Source of the DNA: Paenibacillus sp.
Lineage (GTDB): Bacteria > Bacteroidota > Bacteroidia > Bacteroidales > Muribaculaceae
Length of the DNA: 64,000 nucleotides
Direction of reading: 5' to 3'
Assembly (NCBI GenBank): GCA_023663345.1
Contig: JAMPHR010000003.1
Location: 196,786-260,785, forward strand
The translations under genes and the position numbers were made by a program. Within the stretch, counting starts at the first letter, position 1, and each line of letters starts with the position of its first letter. Shown here in pieces: positions 46,465-55,590 of the stretch. The notes under the pieces were generated by a model. The model made no database searches. It was given only the letters and a program-made list of their open reading frames with translations, and had not been told where the DNA came from.

Positions 46465-47133
46465 ATGAGGATAAGAAACAATCTGCAACGGCTCAACGGC
46501 TTGATCCCTGACGGGGTCGAGCTGGTGGCCGTATCGAAATTCCATCCTCTCGAGGCTCTGACCGAGGCTTACGAAGCCGGCCAGCGGGTGTTTGGCGAGA
46601 GCCGTGCCAATGAGCTGTGCTCCAAAGCCAAGGATATGCCCGCGGATGTCAAGTGGCATTTCATAGGGCATCTGCAGACCAACAAGGTGCGCCAGATACT
46701 GCCGCACGTCGAGCTGATCCATAGCGTGGATTCCGAAAAACTGCTCAGGCTGATTGATTCCGAGGCCTCGCGGATAGGACGGCGTGTGAGAGTGCTTCTC
46801 CAGTTGCATGTGGCGCAGGAGGAGACAAAGTATGGTTTCTCGCCATCGGAACTGATCAGCTTCGTGACCCCCGAAGTGATTGCGGAACTCGGTAATGTCG
46901 AGATCGCCGGAGTGATGGGAATGGCGTCGAATGTTGATGATGACGAGCGTGTGAGGGAAGACTTCCGCGCGATCAGGTCTGTATTTGACACCTTGAAGGC
47001 CGGAGTGTTTGCCGGACACGATACATTCAGCACCGTGAGCATGGGCATGAGCCATGATTGGCCCATAGCCGTGGACGAAGGTGCCAACATGGTGCGTGTA
47101 GGCACCACTATATTCGGAGAACGGGAATACTGA
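46465..47133 (+). CDS. YggS-type PLP homeostasis protein
   Basis: 222 residues. PLP lysine in LVAVSKFHP, FGESRANEL, WHFIGHLQTNKVRQIL (signature) and FSTVSMGMSHDWPIAVDEGA and MVRVGTTIFGERE at the end. YggS/PLPBP proteins bind PLP in a single TIM barrel and balance free PLP and amino-acid pools. Its stop overlaps the next start (TGATG at 47131-47135). Confidence 0.95.
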   Translation: MRIRNNLQRLNGLIPDGVELVAVSKFHPLEALTEAYEAGQRVFGESRANELCSKAKDMPADVKWHFIGHLQTNKVRQILPHVELIHSVDSEKLLRLIDSEASRIGRRVRVLLQLHVAQEETKYGFSPSELISFVTPEVIAELGNVEIAGVMGMASNVDDDERVREDFRAIRSVFDTLKAGVFAGHDTFSTVSMGMSHDWPIAVDEGANMVRVGTTIFGEREY

Positions 47134-48296
47134 TGAGAAAAATAGCCATAGCAACCGGAACACGTGCCGACTGGGGCCTGCTTAGCGGGATAGCCAGGAC
47201 ATTGCGTGAGCGTGAGGACTGTCAGGTGACGATCCTCGCCACCAATATGCACCTGCATGAACGCTATGGCATGACTGTCAACGAGATCCGCAACGATGGG
47301 TTCACCGATGTGCTCTGCGTGGCAATGCCCGATACGGGTGATACGCCGGAAGGCACAGTCGAGGCTATGTCGGATTGCATGTCGGGGATGGCCAGAGAAC
47401 TCGCCGTCCTGAAGCCCGATGTTATAGTGATACTCGGTGACCGGTTTGAGATGCTTGCCACGGCTACAGCGGCTCTTATCATGAGAGTGCCTATAGTGCA
47501 TATAGCCGGAGGTGAGATTTCGGAGGGCGCTATAGATGATTCCATACGCCATGCCATTACCAAAATGGCCTCGTTGCATCTGACATCGACCGAGCCTTAT
47601 CGCCACAGGGTGATCGCCATGGGTGAGGAGCCCGACAGGGTGATAAACACCGGGTCGATAGGGGTGTACAATCTGATGAATGAACCGTTGATGAGCCGTG
47701 ATGAGCTTGAGGCCTCCATAGGATTCAGCCTGCCTCGCGGGTCGTTGCTCGTGACCTATCATCCCGCCACGCTCGATGATGGAGATGTGGCAGAAAAGTG
47801 CCGCATGTTGCTTGATGCGCTCGACCGTTTCCCCGAGTCGAAAGTACTCATAACCTATCCCAACAATGATGCTTCCGGACGGGTGATAATAGACTGTATC
47901 GAGGCTTATGCCGCCCGTAATCCCGGGCGTGTGAAAGTTATACCGTCGCTCGGCAAGATCAGATACCTGTCGGCGCTCAGATGCGTTGACGCGGTGGTAG
48001 GTAATTCCTCGAGCGGGATCATCGAAGTGCCGTCGACAGGAATCCCCACAGTGGATATAGGCATACGCCAGAAGGGGCGCTTGTGCTCGGAGAGCGTGAT
48101 CCATTGCGGTGACACGACCGGTGAGATAGCCGATGCCATATCCCTGGCGCTTTCACCGGAAGGGAAGGCCCGCGCTGTCTCCTCAGCCAACCCGTATGCC
48201 AAAAGCGACACTCTCGCACTGTCGGTGGAGGCTATCGCCTGCACTCCGCTCGAGAGACTGTCAACTAAAAAGTTTTATGACCTGAATCAAGACTGA
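47133..48296 (+). CDS. NDP-N-acetylglucosamine 2-epimerase (hydrolysing), NeuC/LegG-like
   Basis: 387 residues from the ATG at 47133 (MRKIAIATGTRADWGLLSGI). Family motifs: HIAGGEISEGAIDDSIRHAI, KMASLHLTSTEPYRHRVI, GDRFEMLATATAALI and VVGNSSSGIIEVPSTGIPTV. These enzymes release ManNAc or a related sugar from UDP- or GDP-GlcNAc-type donors as the first committed step of sialic or legionaminic acid synthesis. The following PtmE-like guanylyltransferase-type gene favours a LegG role with a GDP-sugar, but NeuC with UDP-GlcNAc cannot be excluded. Confidence 0.9.
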   Translation: MRKIAIATGTRADWGLLSGIARTLREREDCQVTILATNMHLHERYGMTVNEIRNDGFTDVLCVAMPDTGDTPEGTVEAMSDCMSGMARELAVLKPDVIVILGDRFEMLATATAALIMRVPIVHIAGGEISEGAIDDSIRHAITKMASLHLTSTEPYRHRVIAMGEEPDRVINTGSIGVYNLMNEPLMSRDELEASIGFSLPRGSLLVTYHPATLDDGDVAEKCRMLLDALDRFPESKVLITYPNNDASGRVIIDCIEAYAARNPGRVKVIPSLGKIRYLSALRCVDAVVGNSSSGIIEVPSTGIPTVDIGIRQKGRLCSESVIHCGDTTGEIADAISLALSPEGKARAVSSANPYAKSDTLALSVEAIACTPLERLSTKKFYDLNQD

Positions 48297-48303
48297 AGAT
48301 ATC

Positions 48304-49350
48304 ATGGACCGTCACATCATATCGCACGATGCCACTATTATAGATGCTCTCGACAAGCTCAACAGCCTGTCGGGCGGAGAGATGACGTTGCTTGTGGTGA
48401 ATGATGACGGCCGCATGTGTGGTACGCTCACCGACGGTGACGTGCGCCGGGCATTGCTTGGGGGTGTCACACTCCAGGCTACAGTGTCGGAGGCCATGCA
48501 CCGTGATTTCAGCGCTTTAAGGCAAGGTGATGAATCGGTGGGTCGTCTCAGGGAGATGCGCCGGCGTGGATTGCATCTTGTGCCGGTGCTTGATAATGAC
48601 GGACGGGTGACACGTATAATCGACACCACGCTTACCCGTTCGATACTTCCCGTGGGTGCCATACTCATGGCCGGAGGGAAGGGGGAGCGTCTACGTCCGC
48701 TCACACTTGCCACACCCAAACCGCTGTTGCCTCTCGGCGACAAGCCGGTGATAGACCACAATATCGAGGCGCTCGCTTCGGTGGGTGTGACCGATATTAC
48801 CGTTACGGTCAATTACCTGGCCGAGCAACTCGAGGAGCATTTCTCATCGCCTGTCAGCGGAGTGAGTGTGAAATGCGTGAGGGAACCGATGCCTATGGGT
48901 ACTATCGGGTCGGCGTCGCTCTGTGAAGTGCCCGAGGAGGGTGAGACGATAGTGATGAATTCGGATCTGCTGACCACAATATCATTTGAGGACATGTATA
49001 TCCATCATCAGGCCGAGGAGGCCGACATCACCATCGCCGCAATACCTTACAATGTATCGGTGCCGTATGCCATACTGGCCACCGACGGGGCGAGGGTGAC
49101 ATCGCTTGAGGAGAAACCATCGTACTCCTATTATGCCAATGCCGGGATATATATAATATCCAACCGCCTGTTGCGGTCGTTGGCCGCTGACCGGCGCACG
49201 GATGCAACCGATCTGATCGATACCGCGCTTGAAGCGGGGCTCAAGGTGACATATTTCCCCATCAACGGCACATGGATCGACATAGGGTCACCGGCCGATT
49301 ACGCCCATGCCCGCGAATTGTTGCGCCATGTGAAGCAGTCGGGGCATTGA
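48304..49350 (+). CDS. CBS-domain sugar-phosphate nucleotidyltransferase, PtmE-like
   Basis: 348 residues: a CBS pair (about 1-118: LTDGDVRRALLGGVTLQATV, HLVPVLDNDGRVTRI), then a nucleotidyltransferase domain (about 120-345) with GAILMAGGKGERLRPLTLAT, PKPLLPLGDKPVIDHNIEAL, VMNSDLLTTI and TWIDIGSPADYAHARELL. The same architecture is found in PtmE of Campylobacter, which makes GDP-GlcN from GlcN-1-P in the legionaminic acid route. The nucleotide used here is inferred. It starts 7 bp after the NeuC/LegG-like gene. Confidence 0.87.
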   Translation: MDRHIISHDATIIDALDKLNSLSGGEMTLLVVNDDGRMCGTLTDGDVRRALLGGVTLQATVSEAMHRDFSALRQGDESVGRLREMRRRGLHLVPVLDNDGRVTRIIDTTLTRSILPVGAILMAGGKGERLRPLTLATPKPLLPLGDKPVIDHNIEALASVGVTDITVTVNYLAEQLEEHFSSPVSGVSVKCVREPMPMGTIGSASLCEVPEEGETIVMNSDLLTTISFEDMYIHHQAEEADITIAAIPYNVSVPYAILATDGARVTSLEEKPSYSYYANAGIYIISNRLLRSLAADRRTDATDLIDTALEAGLKVTYFPINGTWIDIGSPADYAHARELLRHVKQSGH

Positions 49351-49461
49351 TAGGTCGGGAATGTATGACCCTTTGTGCCCCCAATGTTGTTACTATATTA
49401 AGTGGAAGGTCCCTACTACGGCTTCCAAGTCTCAAAAACAAGAAATCATCAATTCACCAAT

Positions 49462-50661
49462 ATGGCTGACTCCAACTTCATAGATTACGTAAAAGTGCTC
49501 TGCCGTTCAGGAAAGGGCGGTGCCGGTTCGCGACATTTCCATCGTGCCAAATATGTCCCCAAAGGTGGTCCCGACGGTGGCGACGGTGGCCGTGGCGGTC
49601 ACATAATACTCCGTGGCAACTCTCACATGTGGACCTTGCTTCCGCTCCGCTATCGCCGTCATATCTTTGCCGGTAACGGTGAGTCGGGATCGGGCGGACG
49701 CTCGTTTGGCAAGGATGGCGAGGATGTAGTGGTTGATGTGCCCTGCGGAACCGTAGTCTTTGATGCGGAGACCGGCGAATTCCTGTGTGAAGTCACTGAG
49801 GACGGTGAGGAGATCAAGCTCCTGCGCGGTGGCCGTGGCGGTCTCGGTAACTGGCATTTCAAGAGTGCCACCAATCGCACTCCGCGTTATGCACAGCCCG
49901 GCGAGCCGGCCATAGAGAAAAGCATTATCATGGAGCTGAAACTGCTGGCCGACGTCGGTCTGGTAGGTTTCCCCAATGCCGGAAAATCCACACTCCTCTC
50001 GGCCATATCGGCAGCGCGTCCCAAGATCGCCGACTATCCGTTTACTACAATGGAGCCTCAGCTCGGCATCGTGTCGTATCGTGGCGACCGGTCGTTTGTT
50101 ATGGCCGATATCCCCGGTATCATCGAGGGTGCGAGCGAGGGCAAGGGACTCGGACTGAGATTCCTCCGCCACATCGAGCGCAATGCCGTGTTGCTGTTTA
50201 TGGTGCCTGCCGATGCCGATGATATAAAGAAGGAGTACGAGATTCTGGCCTCGGAGCTTGAGAAGTTCAATCCACAGTTGGCCGACAAGCCCCGTGTGCT
50301 TGCGATATCCAAGAGTGACATGCTCGACGATGAATTGCGTGAGGAGATGGCCGGACATCTCCCCGAGGGTGTACCCCACATTTTCATCTCGGCAGTGACA
50401 GGCCAGGGTATCACCGAACTGAAGGATATGCTGTGGGGTGAGATCACTGACGAGCGCAACCGCATAGAGGTAAGCCCGATCACCCACCGCCCGCTCGATG
50501 GCCATCATCGTGTGCGCGAGGAGGATGAGTTCATATTCGAGAATGTCCCGGCTATGCCCGAGGATGATGAGGAGATGCTCGACGAGGATTTCGAGGGCGA
50601 GGATTACGGCTACGAGATGCTCGATGAGGATGATCCGCGCGATTACGAGGATTTTCAGTAA
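49462..50661 (+). CDS. obgE: GTPase Obg/CgtA
   Basis: 399 residues from the ATG at 49462 ([20 protein letters not shown]). N-terminal glycine-rich Obg fold ([18 protein letters not shown]), G domain with [52 protein letters not shown] and a G4 motif SKSD (S in place of N), and a very acidic C-terminal tail (about 355-399). It acts in late 50S ribosome assembly and growth control. It is followed by yraN. Confidence 0.97.
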   Translation: MADSNFIDYVKVLCRSGKGGAGSRHFHRAKYVPKGGPDGGDGGRGGHIILRGNSHMWTLLPLRYRRHIFAGNGESGSGGRSFGKDGEDVVVDVPCGTVVFDAETGEFLCEVTEDGEEIKLLRGGRGGLGNWHFKSATNRTPRYAQPGEPAIEKSIIMELKLLADVGLVGFPNAGKSTLLSAISAARPKIADYPFTTMEPQLGIVSYRGDRSFVMADIPGIIEGASEGKGLGLRFLRHIERNAVLLFMVPADADDIKKEYEILASELEKFNPQLADKPRVLAISKSDMLDDELREEMAGHLPEGVPHIFISAVTGQGITELKDMLWGEITDERNRIEVSPITHRPLDGHHRVREEDEFIFENVPAMPEDDEEMLDEDFEGEDYGYEMLDEDDPRDYEDFQ

Positions 50662-50675
50662 ACGATATTTGAGGC

Positions 50676-51035
50676 ATGTCGGCCCATAATGAGCTTGGCG
50701 AATGGGGCGAGAAGGTGGCGCGAGACTATCTTCTCACCCAGGGATATGCCATTGACGGTGTGAACATACGCATCGGACGGGTGGAGGTTGATTTCATCGC
50801 CAGGAAAGATAACAGGATCTGTTTCGTGGAGGTGAAGACCCGATCGACCGATTATGTGGATCCGTGTGATGCCGTGGACCGCCGCAAGCGTGGACGTATG
50901 ATTCAGGCCGCCGACATGTATATGCGGGTGCTGACCGAGCCACTCGAACCTCAGTTTGATATAATATTGATCGTCGGTAATCCTGACGGATATAAGCTCG
51001 AACATATACCTGACGCATTTTATCCGACGGTATGA
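50676..51035 (+). CDS. yraN: YraN/UPF0102 family protein
   Basis: 119 residues. HNELGEWGEKVARDYLLTQG, VDFIARKDNRICFVEVKTRS and DAVDRRKRGRMIQAADMYM carry the restriction-endonuclease-like core E...D-x(n)-E-x-K (Glu, Asp, Glu-Val-Lys). The family resembles Holliday-junction resolvases but its role is not settled. It begins 14 bp after obgE and ends at a terminator. Confidence 0.93.
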   Translation: MSAHNELGEWGEKVARDYLLTQGYAIDGVNIRIGRVEVDFIARKDNRICFVEVKTRSTDYVDPCDAVDRRKRGRMIQAADMYMRVLTEPLEPQFDIILIVGNPDGYKLEHIPDAFYPTV

Positions 51036-51040
51036 CGATA

Positions 51041-51083
51041 TAATACAGGGTGGACTCTTTGAAAGGCGTCCACCCTGTATTAT
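51041..51083. terminator. Bidirectional terminator between yraN and the SDR gene
   Basis: TAATACAGGGTGGAC pairs with GTCCACCCTGTATTA around a 12-base loop, with AT-rich flanks on both strands. Confidence 0.88.
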
Positions 51084-51101
51084 ATATAATCGGATTGGAT
51101 A

Positions 51102-51854
51102 TTATATCGCGGTCCAGCCACCATCGGCGGCTATGATCTGGCCAGTGATGTATTTTGCACCGTCAGACACCAGGAACAGGCAAAGCGGGGCGATGTCGTC
51201 GGGGTTGCCCATGCGTTTCATGGGGCAACGGTGATTGTAGTTTTTCACGAACTCCTCGCGTTGATGATCCCAGATACCGCCGGGGCACACGCAATTGACA
51301 CGCACATTGTATTTCCCGAAATAGGATGCCAGATAGCGGGTGAAGTTTATGATGCCCCCCTTTATGGCGCAATATTCGGCCGGTGATGTACCACCGTAAT
51401 CCTCGTATATGGTGAAATCGTTGCCCACAATTCCGTATATGGAGCCGAAATTCACGATGGAGCCGAACTGCTGTTCCTTCATCACCTTGGCTATCTGCTG
51501 GTCAATGTAGAACACGGAATTGAGCTGCAGTTCCACATTGTCCTTCCAATGGCTGAACGGGGTGTCCTCGAAGTGATATTTGCCCCAGTCCTTGGTGCGT
51601 GGATAGGCGGCGTTGATCAGTCCGTCGATCCTGCCGTGCTGGGTCAAGGCAAATTCTACCAGTCCGTCGATCGAACTGTTGTCGGACAGGTCGAGCCTGT
51701 AGGTAGAATTGTTACTGTCGATGATCTCGGTAAGGAATGATATGTCGGCCGCTATGACCTTGGAGCCGTGGTCATGCAATTGAGCTACAATTTCTTTACC
51801 GATGAGCCCGTTGGCTCCGGCTACAATGATTACTTTATCAGTCAAGTCTTTCAT
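51102..51854 (-). CDS. Short-chain dehydrogenase/reductase, PtmA-like
   Basis: 250 residues, classical SDR: VAGANGLIGKEIVAQL (glycine motif), GLINAAYP, catalytic Ser in VNFGSIYGIVG and Tyr-x-x-x-Lys in EYCAIKGGIIN, and IIAADGGWTAI at the end. NAD(P)-dependent oxidoreductase. Its position next to a Gfo/Idh oxidoreductase and a CMP-sugar synthetase is the same as PtmA, PtmF and PtmB in Campylobacter. The substrate is inferred only. Last gene of the three, overlapping the Gfo/Idh gene by 17 bp. Confidence 0.9.
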   Translation of the reverse strand: MKDLTDKVIIVAGANGLIGKEIVAQLHDHGSKVIAADISFLTEIIDSNNSTYRLDLSDNSSIDGLVEFALTQHGRIDGLINAAYPRTKDWGKYHFEDTPFSHWKDNVELQLNSVFYIDQQIAKVMKEQQFGSIVNFGSIYGIVGNDFTIYEDYGGTSPAEYCAIKGGIINFTRYLASYFGKYNVRVNCVCPGGIWDHQREEFVKNYNHRCPMKRMGNPDDIAPLCLFLVSDGAKYITGQIIAADGGWTAI

Positions 51855-52770
51855 ATTTCAGACATATTTTCAATGTTTCGTAAGCCGTGGCGGCATCGTT
51901 GTCAGGTATCGAGCCACGACGTATCATGTCGATAAAATATCTCAGTTGGGCGGTATAAGTATCTGTTATGCTGTCGTTGCTCTCGTATATCACCGAGTCC
52001 TCGGCATCGGTGATACGGTTGGCCTTGATGTCGAGAGTCCATGTACCGTCCTCGAAAACCACTTCGAGTCTCCGGCGGTAATCACGCCGGTAGTAATTGA
52101 GTATTATCGAGGCCGTGAAACCGGGGTAGACGAGCGTGTAATTGGCATAGTCGATAGCGCGTATCCCGAGCGAAGACGCATTGCGGCACAGTCCGAACGA
52201 CAATGTGGGGAAGCCGAATATCCAGCATGTGTAGTCTATGTCATGGATCAGGTCAATGTTCACGCCACCGCCCAGCTCGGGGATGGCACTGTAACATTTC
52301 CGGAAATCGGTGCCCGGACGCCACTCTGGAAGATAGGAACCGCAGTAGACGTTCACTTCATTGATGCGGCGTGACGGGTGGGAACGTATGTAATCGTGCA
52401 GGAATACGAGACTGCCGAGATGGCGCAGATTACATGCTACATAGGTGATTATTCCGGCGCGGTCGATCTCGGCGAGCAATTGGTCGTGACAGGCCGAGTC
52501 AAAGAGGGGTTTCTCAATGAAAAGCGGAATCCCGAGACCGAGCACCTCCCTGATGGTCGTGGCGTGGCACGAGGTGGGATTGGATATGATGGCGAAGTCG
52601 AGCTTTACCCCCGCCAGAGCGCCAAGATCGTATATATCGGTGACGGAGTCATATCCCGGAGCATCCGGCGAGGATCTCAGCGCATAGATACAAGCCTGCG
52701 GATCAATCTCTCTGATAGCAGCGATGTGTTTGCGGGCAATGGAACCGAGCCCGATGATCAGGATGTTCAT
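51838..52770 (-). CDS. Gfo/Idh/MocA-family oxidoreductase
   Basis: 310 residues: N-terminal Rossmann fold ILIIGLGSIARKHIAAIREI, the conserved EKP motif in PLFIEKPLFD, then GGGVNIDLIHDIDYTCWIFG with the catalytic-type Asp-x-x-His. NAD(P)-dependent sugar oxidoreductase family. Between the CMP-sugar synthetase (5 bp) and the SDR (17 bp overlap) on the same strand, which suggests one pathway for a surface sugar. Confidence 0.9.
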   Translation of the reverse strand: MNILIIGLGSIARKHIAAIREIDPQACIYALRSSPDAPGYDSVTDIYDLGALAGVKLDFAIISNPTSCHATTIREVLGLGIPLFIEKPLFDSACHDQLLAEIDRAGIITYVACNLRHLGSLVFLHDYIRSHPSRRINEVNVYCGSYLPEWRPGTDFRKCYSAIPELGGGVNIDLIHDIDYTCWIFGFPTLSFGLCRNASSLGIRAIDYANYTLVYPGFTASIILNYYRRDYRRRLEVVFEDGTWTLDIKANRITDAEDSVIYESNDSITDTYTAQLRYFIDMIRRGSIPDNDAATAYETLKICLKYERLD

Positions 52771-52775
52771 GCCGT

Positions 52776-53489
52776 TTATCCGATAGTTATTTTGCCGTTG
52801 TCGAGCAGGTAAGCAAGATAATCGTAGTCGGATGGCTCGTCGAGGTCAAAGCATACATGATCCATGACATAGGCCAGTGACTTGGGCGTGACGGCGCGCG
52901 GAGGTTCGGCCATGAGCGATTCACGACGGTAGACGTAGACCGATGCATTCATGTCATATACCTTTGGTGCCGACTGGCGTGTGGTGTAGCGTCCGCCCAG
53001 CACTACCGAGAAGTAGCCGTCGGGCTGTTGCTGCACCATGTTGAAATAGGGGTTTCGGGCGCAAGGATTCACCGAGAACACGGTCAGAGCCTCGGAGTCA
53101 TTATCCATCATTGCGATGCAATTCTCAACGTCGGCGAGGGTGCGTATCGGGGATGTGACATCAAGATCCACCACATAGTCGTATATCTTTCCGTGATGGT
53201 TCTCGGCCCACAGCATAGCATCCCTTATGGCATCGGGTTTTCCACATGTATCGTTGGCGAGGATGTCAGGTCTGACATATTCGTCGGGTAAACCGCAATC
53301 CCGGCCCACGGCCTTGATTTCGGCCGAATCGGTTGACAATATGATGTCGGCATTATGCTTGCGGGCGAAGTTTTTAGCCACATCGGCCGTATAGGCAAGC
53401 AACGGGCGTCCGCCCACCGGCTTGATGTTTTTTCCCGGTATTCCTTTCGACCCTCCTCGGGCGCATATAGTGACAAGGATATTTTTCAT
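52776..53489 (-). CDS. Acylneuraminate/legionaminate cytidylyltransferase-like protein
   Basis: 237 residues. RGGSKGIPGKNIKPVGGRPLLAY is the signature of CMP-sialic acid synthetases, with DLDVTSPIRTLADVENCIAM and NASVYVYRRESLM further on. It activates a nonulosonic acid with CTP to CMP-sugar. Relatives PtmB/LegF act on legionaminic acid and NeuA on sialic acid; context here is closer to the former. First gene of the minus-strand trio. No NeuB synthase lies in the window. Confidence 0.88.
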   Translation of the reverse strand: MKNILVTICARGGSKGIPGKNIKPVGGRPLLAYTADVAKNFARKHNADIILSTDSAEIKAVGRDCGLPDEYVRPDILANDTCGKPDAIRDAMLWAENHHGKIYDYVVDLDVTSPIRTLADVENCIAMMDNDSEALTVFSVNPCARNPYFNMVQQQPDGYFSVVLGGRYTTRQSAPKVYDMNASVYVYRRESLMAEPPRAVTPKSLAYVMDHVCFDLDEPSDYDYLAYLLDNGKITIG

Positions 53490-53645
53490 AATGCTGGCAG
53501 TGTTGCTGTGATGTCAAAATTGCACATTTCTGTGCTTAAAGTGCGAAATTAAGCAATTTTCTTGAATTATGAGCCGTAGAGGAGTGAAAAAGTTTGTAAA
53601 TCGGAGTATAAAAAGCGAAAGTATGATGATAAATATGGCTTAAAA

Positions 53646-53677
53646 TTTGTGCTTTACAGCATATTTTCATATTTTTG
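53646..53677 (+). promoter_or_regulatory. Promoter of the ilv operon
   Basis: TTTG (53646-53649), 20 bp, TATTTTTG (53670-53677). Full consensus match. The leader to the ilvD ATG is only about 53 nt and holds no attenuator or leader peptide. Confidence 0.78.
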
Positions 53678-53736
53678 CGGGTAATTTTTAAAAATTGTGA
53701 GATTTTACCCTCACTAAATAATCAAAATATCGCAGT

Positions 53737-55569
53737 ATGAAATTCCCGTTGAGAAGCGCAGCAAGTACCGAAGGCCGACGTATGGCCGGAGCACGTGCTT
53801 TATGGCGTGCCAATGGCATGAAGGATGAGCAGTTTGGCAAACCCATCATCGCCATTGTAAATTCATTCACTCAGTTTGTCCCCGGCCACACCCATCTCCA
53901 TGAGATCGGCCAGATGGTCAAGGAGGAGATCGAGAAGCAAGGATGCTTTGCAGCCGAATTCAATACTATTGCCATTGACGACGGAATTGCCATGGGGCAC
54001 GACGGGATGCTCTATTCGTTGCCTTCACGCGATATGATTGCCGATTCGATCGAGTACATGGTGAATGCACACAAGGCCGATGCCATGGTGTGTATCTCCA
54101 ACTGTGACAAGGTGACCCCCGGTATGCTCATGGCCGCCATGAGGCTGAATATACCTGCCATCTTCGTGTCGGGCGGACCGATGGAAGCCGGCAGAGTAGG
54201 GGACAGGGATGTCGATCTGATCGACATTATGATCGAGTCGGCCGATGATACGGTTTCCGACGATCAGGTTGCACTCCTGGAGCAGAAAGGTTGTCCCACA
54301 TGTGGCTCATGCTCGGGAATGTTCACCGCCAACTCCATGAACTCGCTTAACGAAGCCATAGGCCTCGCACTCCCCGGCAACGGTACAGTTGTTGCCACCC
54401 ATATCAATCGCCGCGAGCTTTTCAAGAAAGCCGCCAAGCAGATTGTGGAGAATACATACGCTTACTACCGCGACGGCGACCTCAGCGTGTTGCCCCGCAG
54501 TATCGCCACACGCGAGGCCATGCTCAACGCCATGACCCTCGATATTGCCATGGGCGGATCGACCAACACCGTGTTGCACTTGCTGGCTGTGGCCCATGAG
54601 GCCGGTGCCGACTTCACAATGGAAGATATCGACCGCCTCTCGCGCCGCACTCCGGTGCTGTGTAAGGTGGCTCCCAATTCCCATTACCACATCCAGGATG
54701 TCAACCGTGCCGGCGGTATTCTTTCTATCATGAAGATATTGGCCGATGCCGGACTGGTCGACAAGTCAGTGAGCCGTGTCGACGGCATGACTCTCGGCCA
54801 GGCAATGGACAAGTGGGCTGTGGGCAATGATGGTAAGCAGTTGAGCAACGAGGCCGACGAACTGTGGAAAAGCGCTCCCGGAATGAAACGCACCACCGAG
54901 CTCGGATGCCAGATGAGCTATTACAGCGAGCTCGACACTGACCGCACCAACGGATGTATCCGCGACATGGAACATGCCTATGTAAAGGACGGAGGTCTCG
55001 CAGTGCTCAAGGGAAATATCGCCCAGGACGGCTGTGTGGTAAAGACAGCCGGAGTGGATGAGAGCATATTCCGTTTCAGCGGACCGGCCAAGGTGTTTAC
55101 TTCGCAGGAGGCAGCCGTTGACGGCATACTCCGTGACAAGGTAAAGAGCGGTGATGTGGTGGTCATTACCCATGAGGGACCCAAGGGGGGCCCGGGTATG
55201 CAGGAGATGCTCTATCCCACATCTTATATAAAGAGCAAGCATCTGGGTAAGGAATGTGCCCTCATAACCGATGGCCGCTTCTCGGGCGGAACATCTGGAC
55301 TTTCAATAGGTCATATATCCCCCGAGGCCGCCGCCGGTGGCAATATCGGGCTGGTGCGTGACGGTGACATCATAGAAATAGATATACCCGCGCGCTCAAT
55401 CAATGTACGTCTCACCGATGAGGAACTTGCCGTGCGCAGGGCCGAGGAGGAGGCTTTCGGAGCCTTATCATTCACTCCGCGTGACCGCGACCGCCATGTG
55501 AGCCAGGCCTTGAGGGCCTATGCCGCGATGGTGACATCGGCCGATAAGGGTGGGGTACGTTCACTGTAA
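53737..55569 (+). CDS. ilvD: Dihydroxy-acid dehydratase
   Basis: 610 residues. Iron-sulfur cysteines in [11 protein letters not shown] and [38 protein letters not shown] near the end. It makes the 2-keto acids of valine and isoleucine. First gene of the plus-strand branched-chain operon, 21 bp before ilvB. Confidence 0.98.
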   Translation: MKFPLRSAASTEGRRMAGARALWRANGMKDEQFGKPIIAIVNSFTQFVPGHTHLHEIGQMVKEEIEKQGCFAAEFNTIAIDDGIAMGHDGMLYSLPSRDMIADSIEYMVNAHKADAMVCISNCDKVTPGMLMAAMRLNIPAIFVSGGPMEAGRVGDRDVDLIDIMIESADDTVSDDQVALLEQKGCPTCGSCSGMFTANSMNSLNEAIGLALPGNGTVVATHINRRELFKKAAKQIVENTYAYYRDGDLSVLPRSIATREAMLNAMTLDIAMGGSTNTVLHLLAVAHEAGADFTMEDIDRLSRRTPVLCKVAPNSHYHIQDVNRAGGILSIMKILADAGLVDKSVSRVDGMTLGQAMDKWAVGNDGKQLSNEADELWKSAPGMKRTTELGCQMSYYSELDTDRTNGCIRDMEHAYVKDGGLAVLKGNIAQDGCVVKTAGVDESIFRFSGPAKVFTSQEAAVDGILRDKVKSGDVVVITHEGPKGGPGMQEMLYPTSYIKSKHLGKECALITDGRFSGGTSGLSIGHISPEAAAGGNIGLVRDGDIIEIDIPARSINVRLTDEELAVRRAEEEAFGALSFTPRDRDRHVSQALRAYAAMVTSADKGGVRSL

Positions 55570-55590
55570 AAAAGATTACACATAATTATT

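Noticed and set aside
46569-48104. Long minus-strand open frame of 511 codons
   Set aside because: It is antisense to the YggS and NeuC/LegG-like genes, which have clear motifs; GC-rich codons leave the opposite strand open by chance.
53684-53736. Leader-peptide attenuator before ilvD
   Set aside because: The leader is too short and has neither a run of Ile/Leu/Val codons nor a terminator hairpin.
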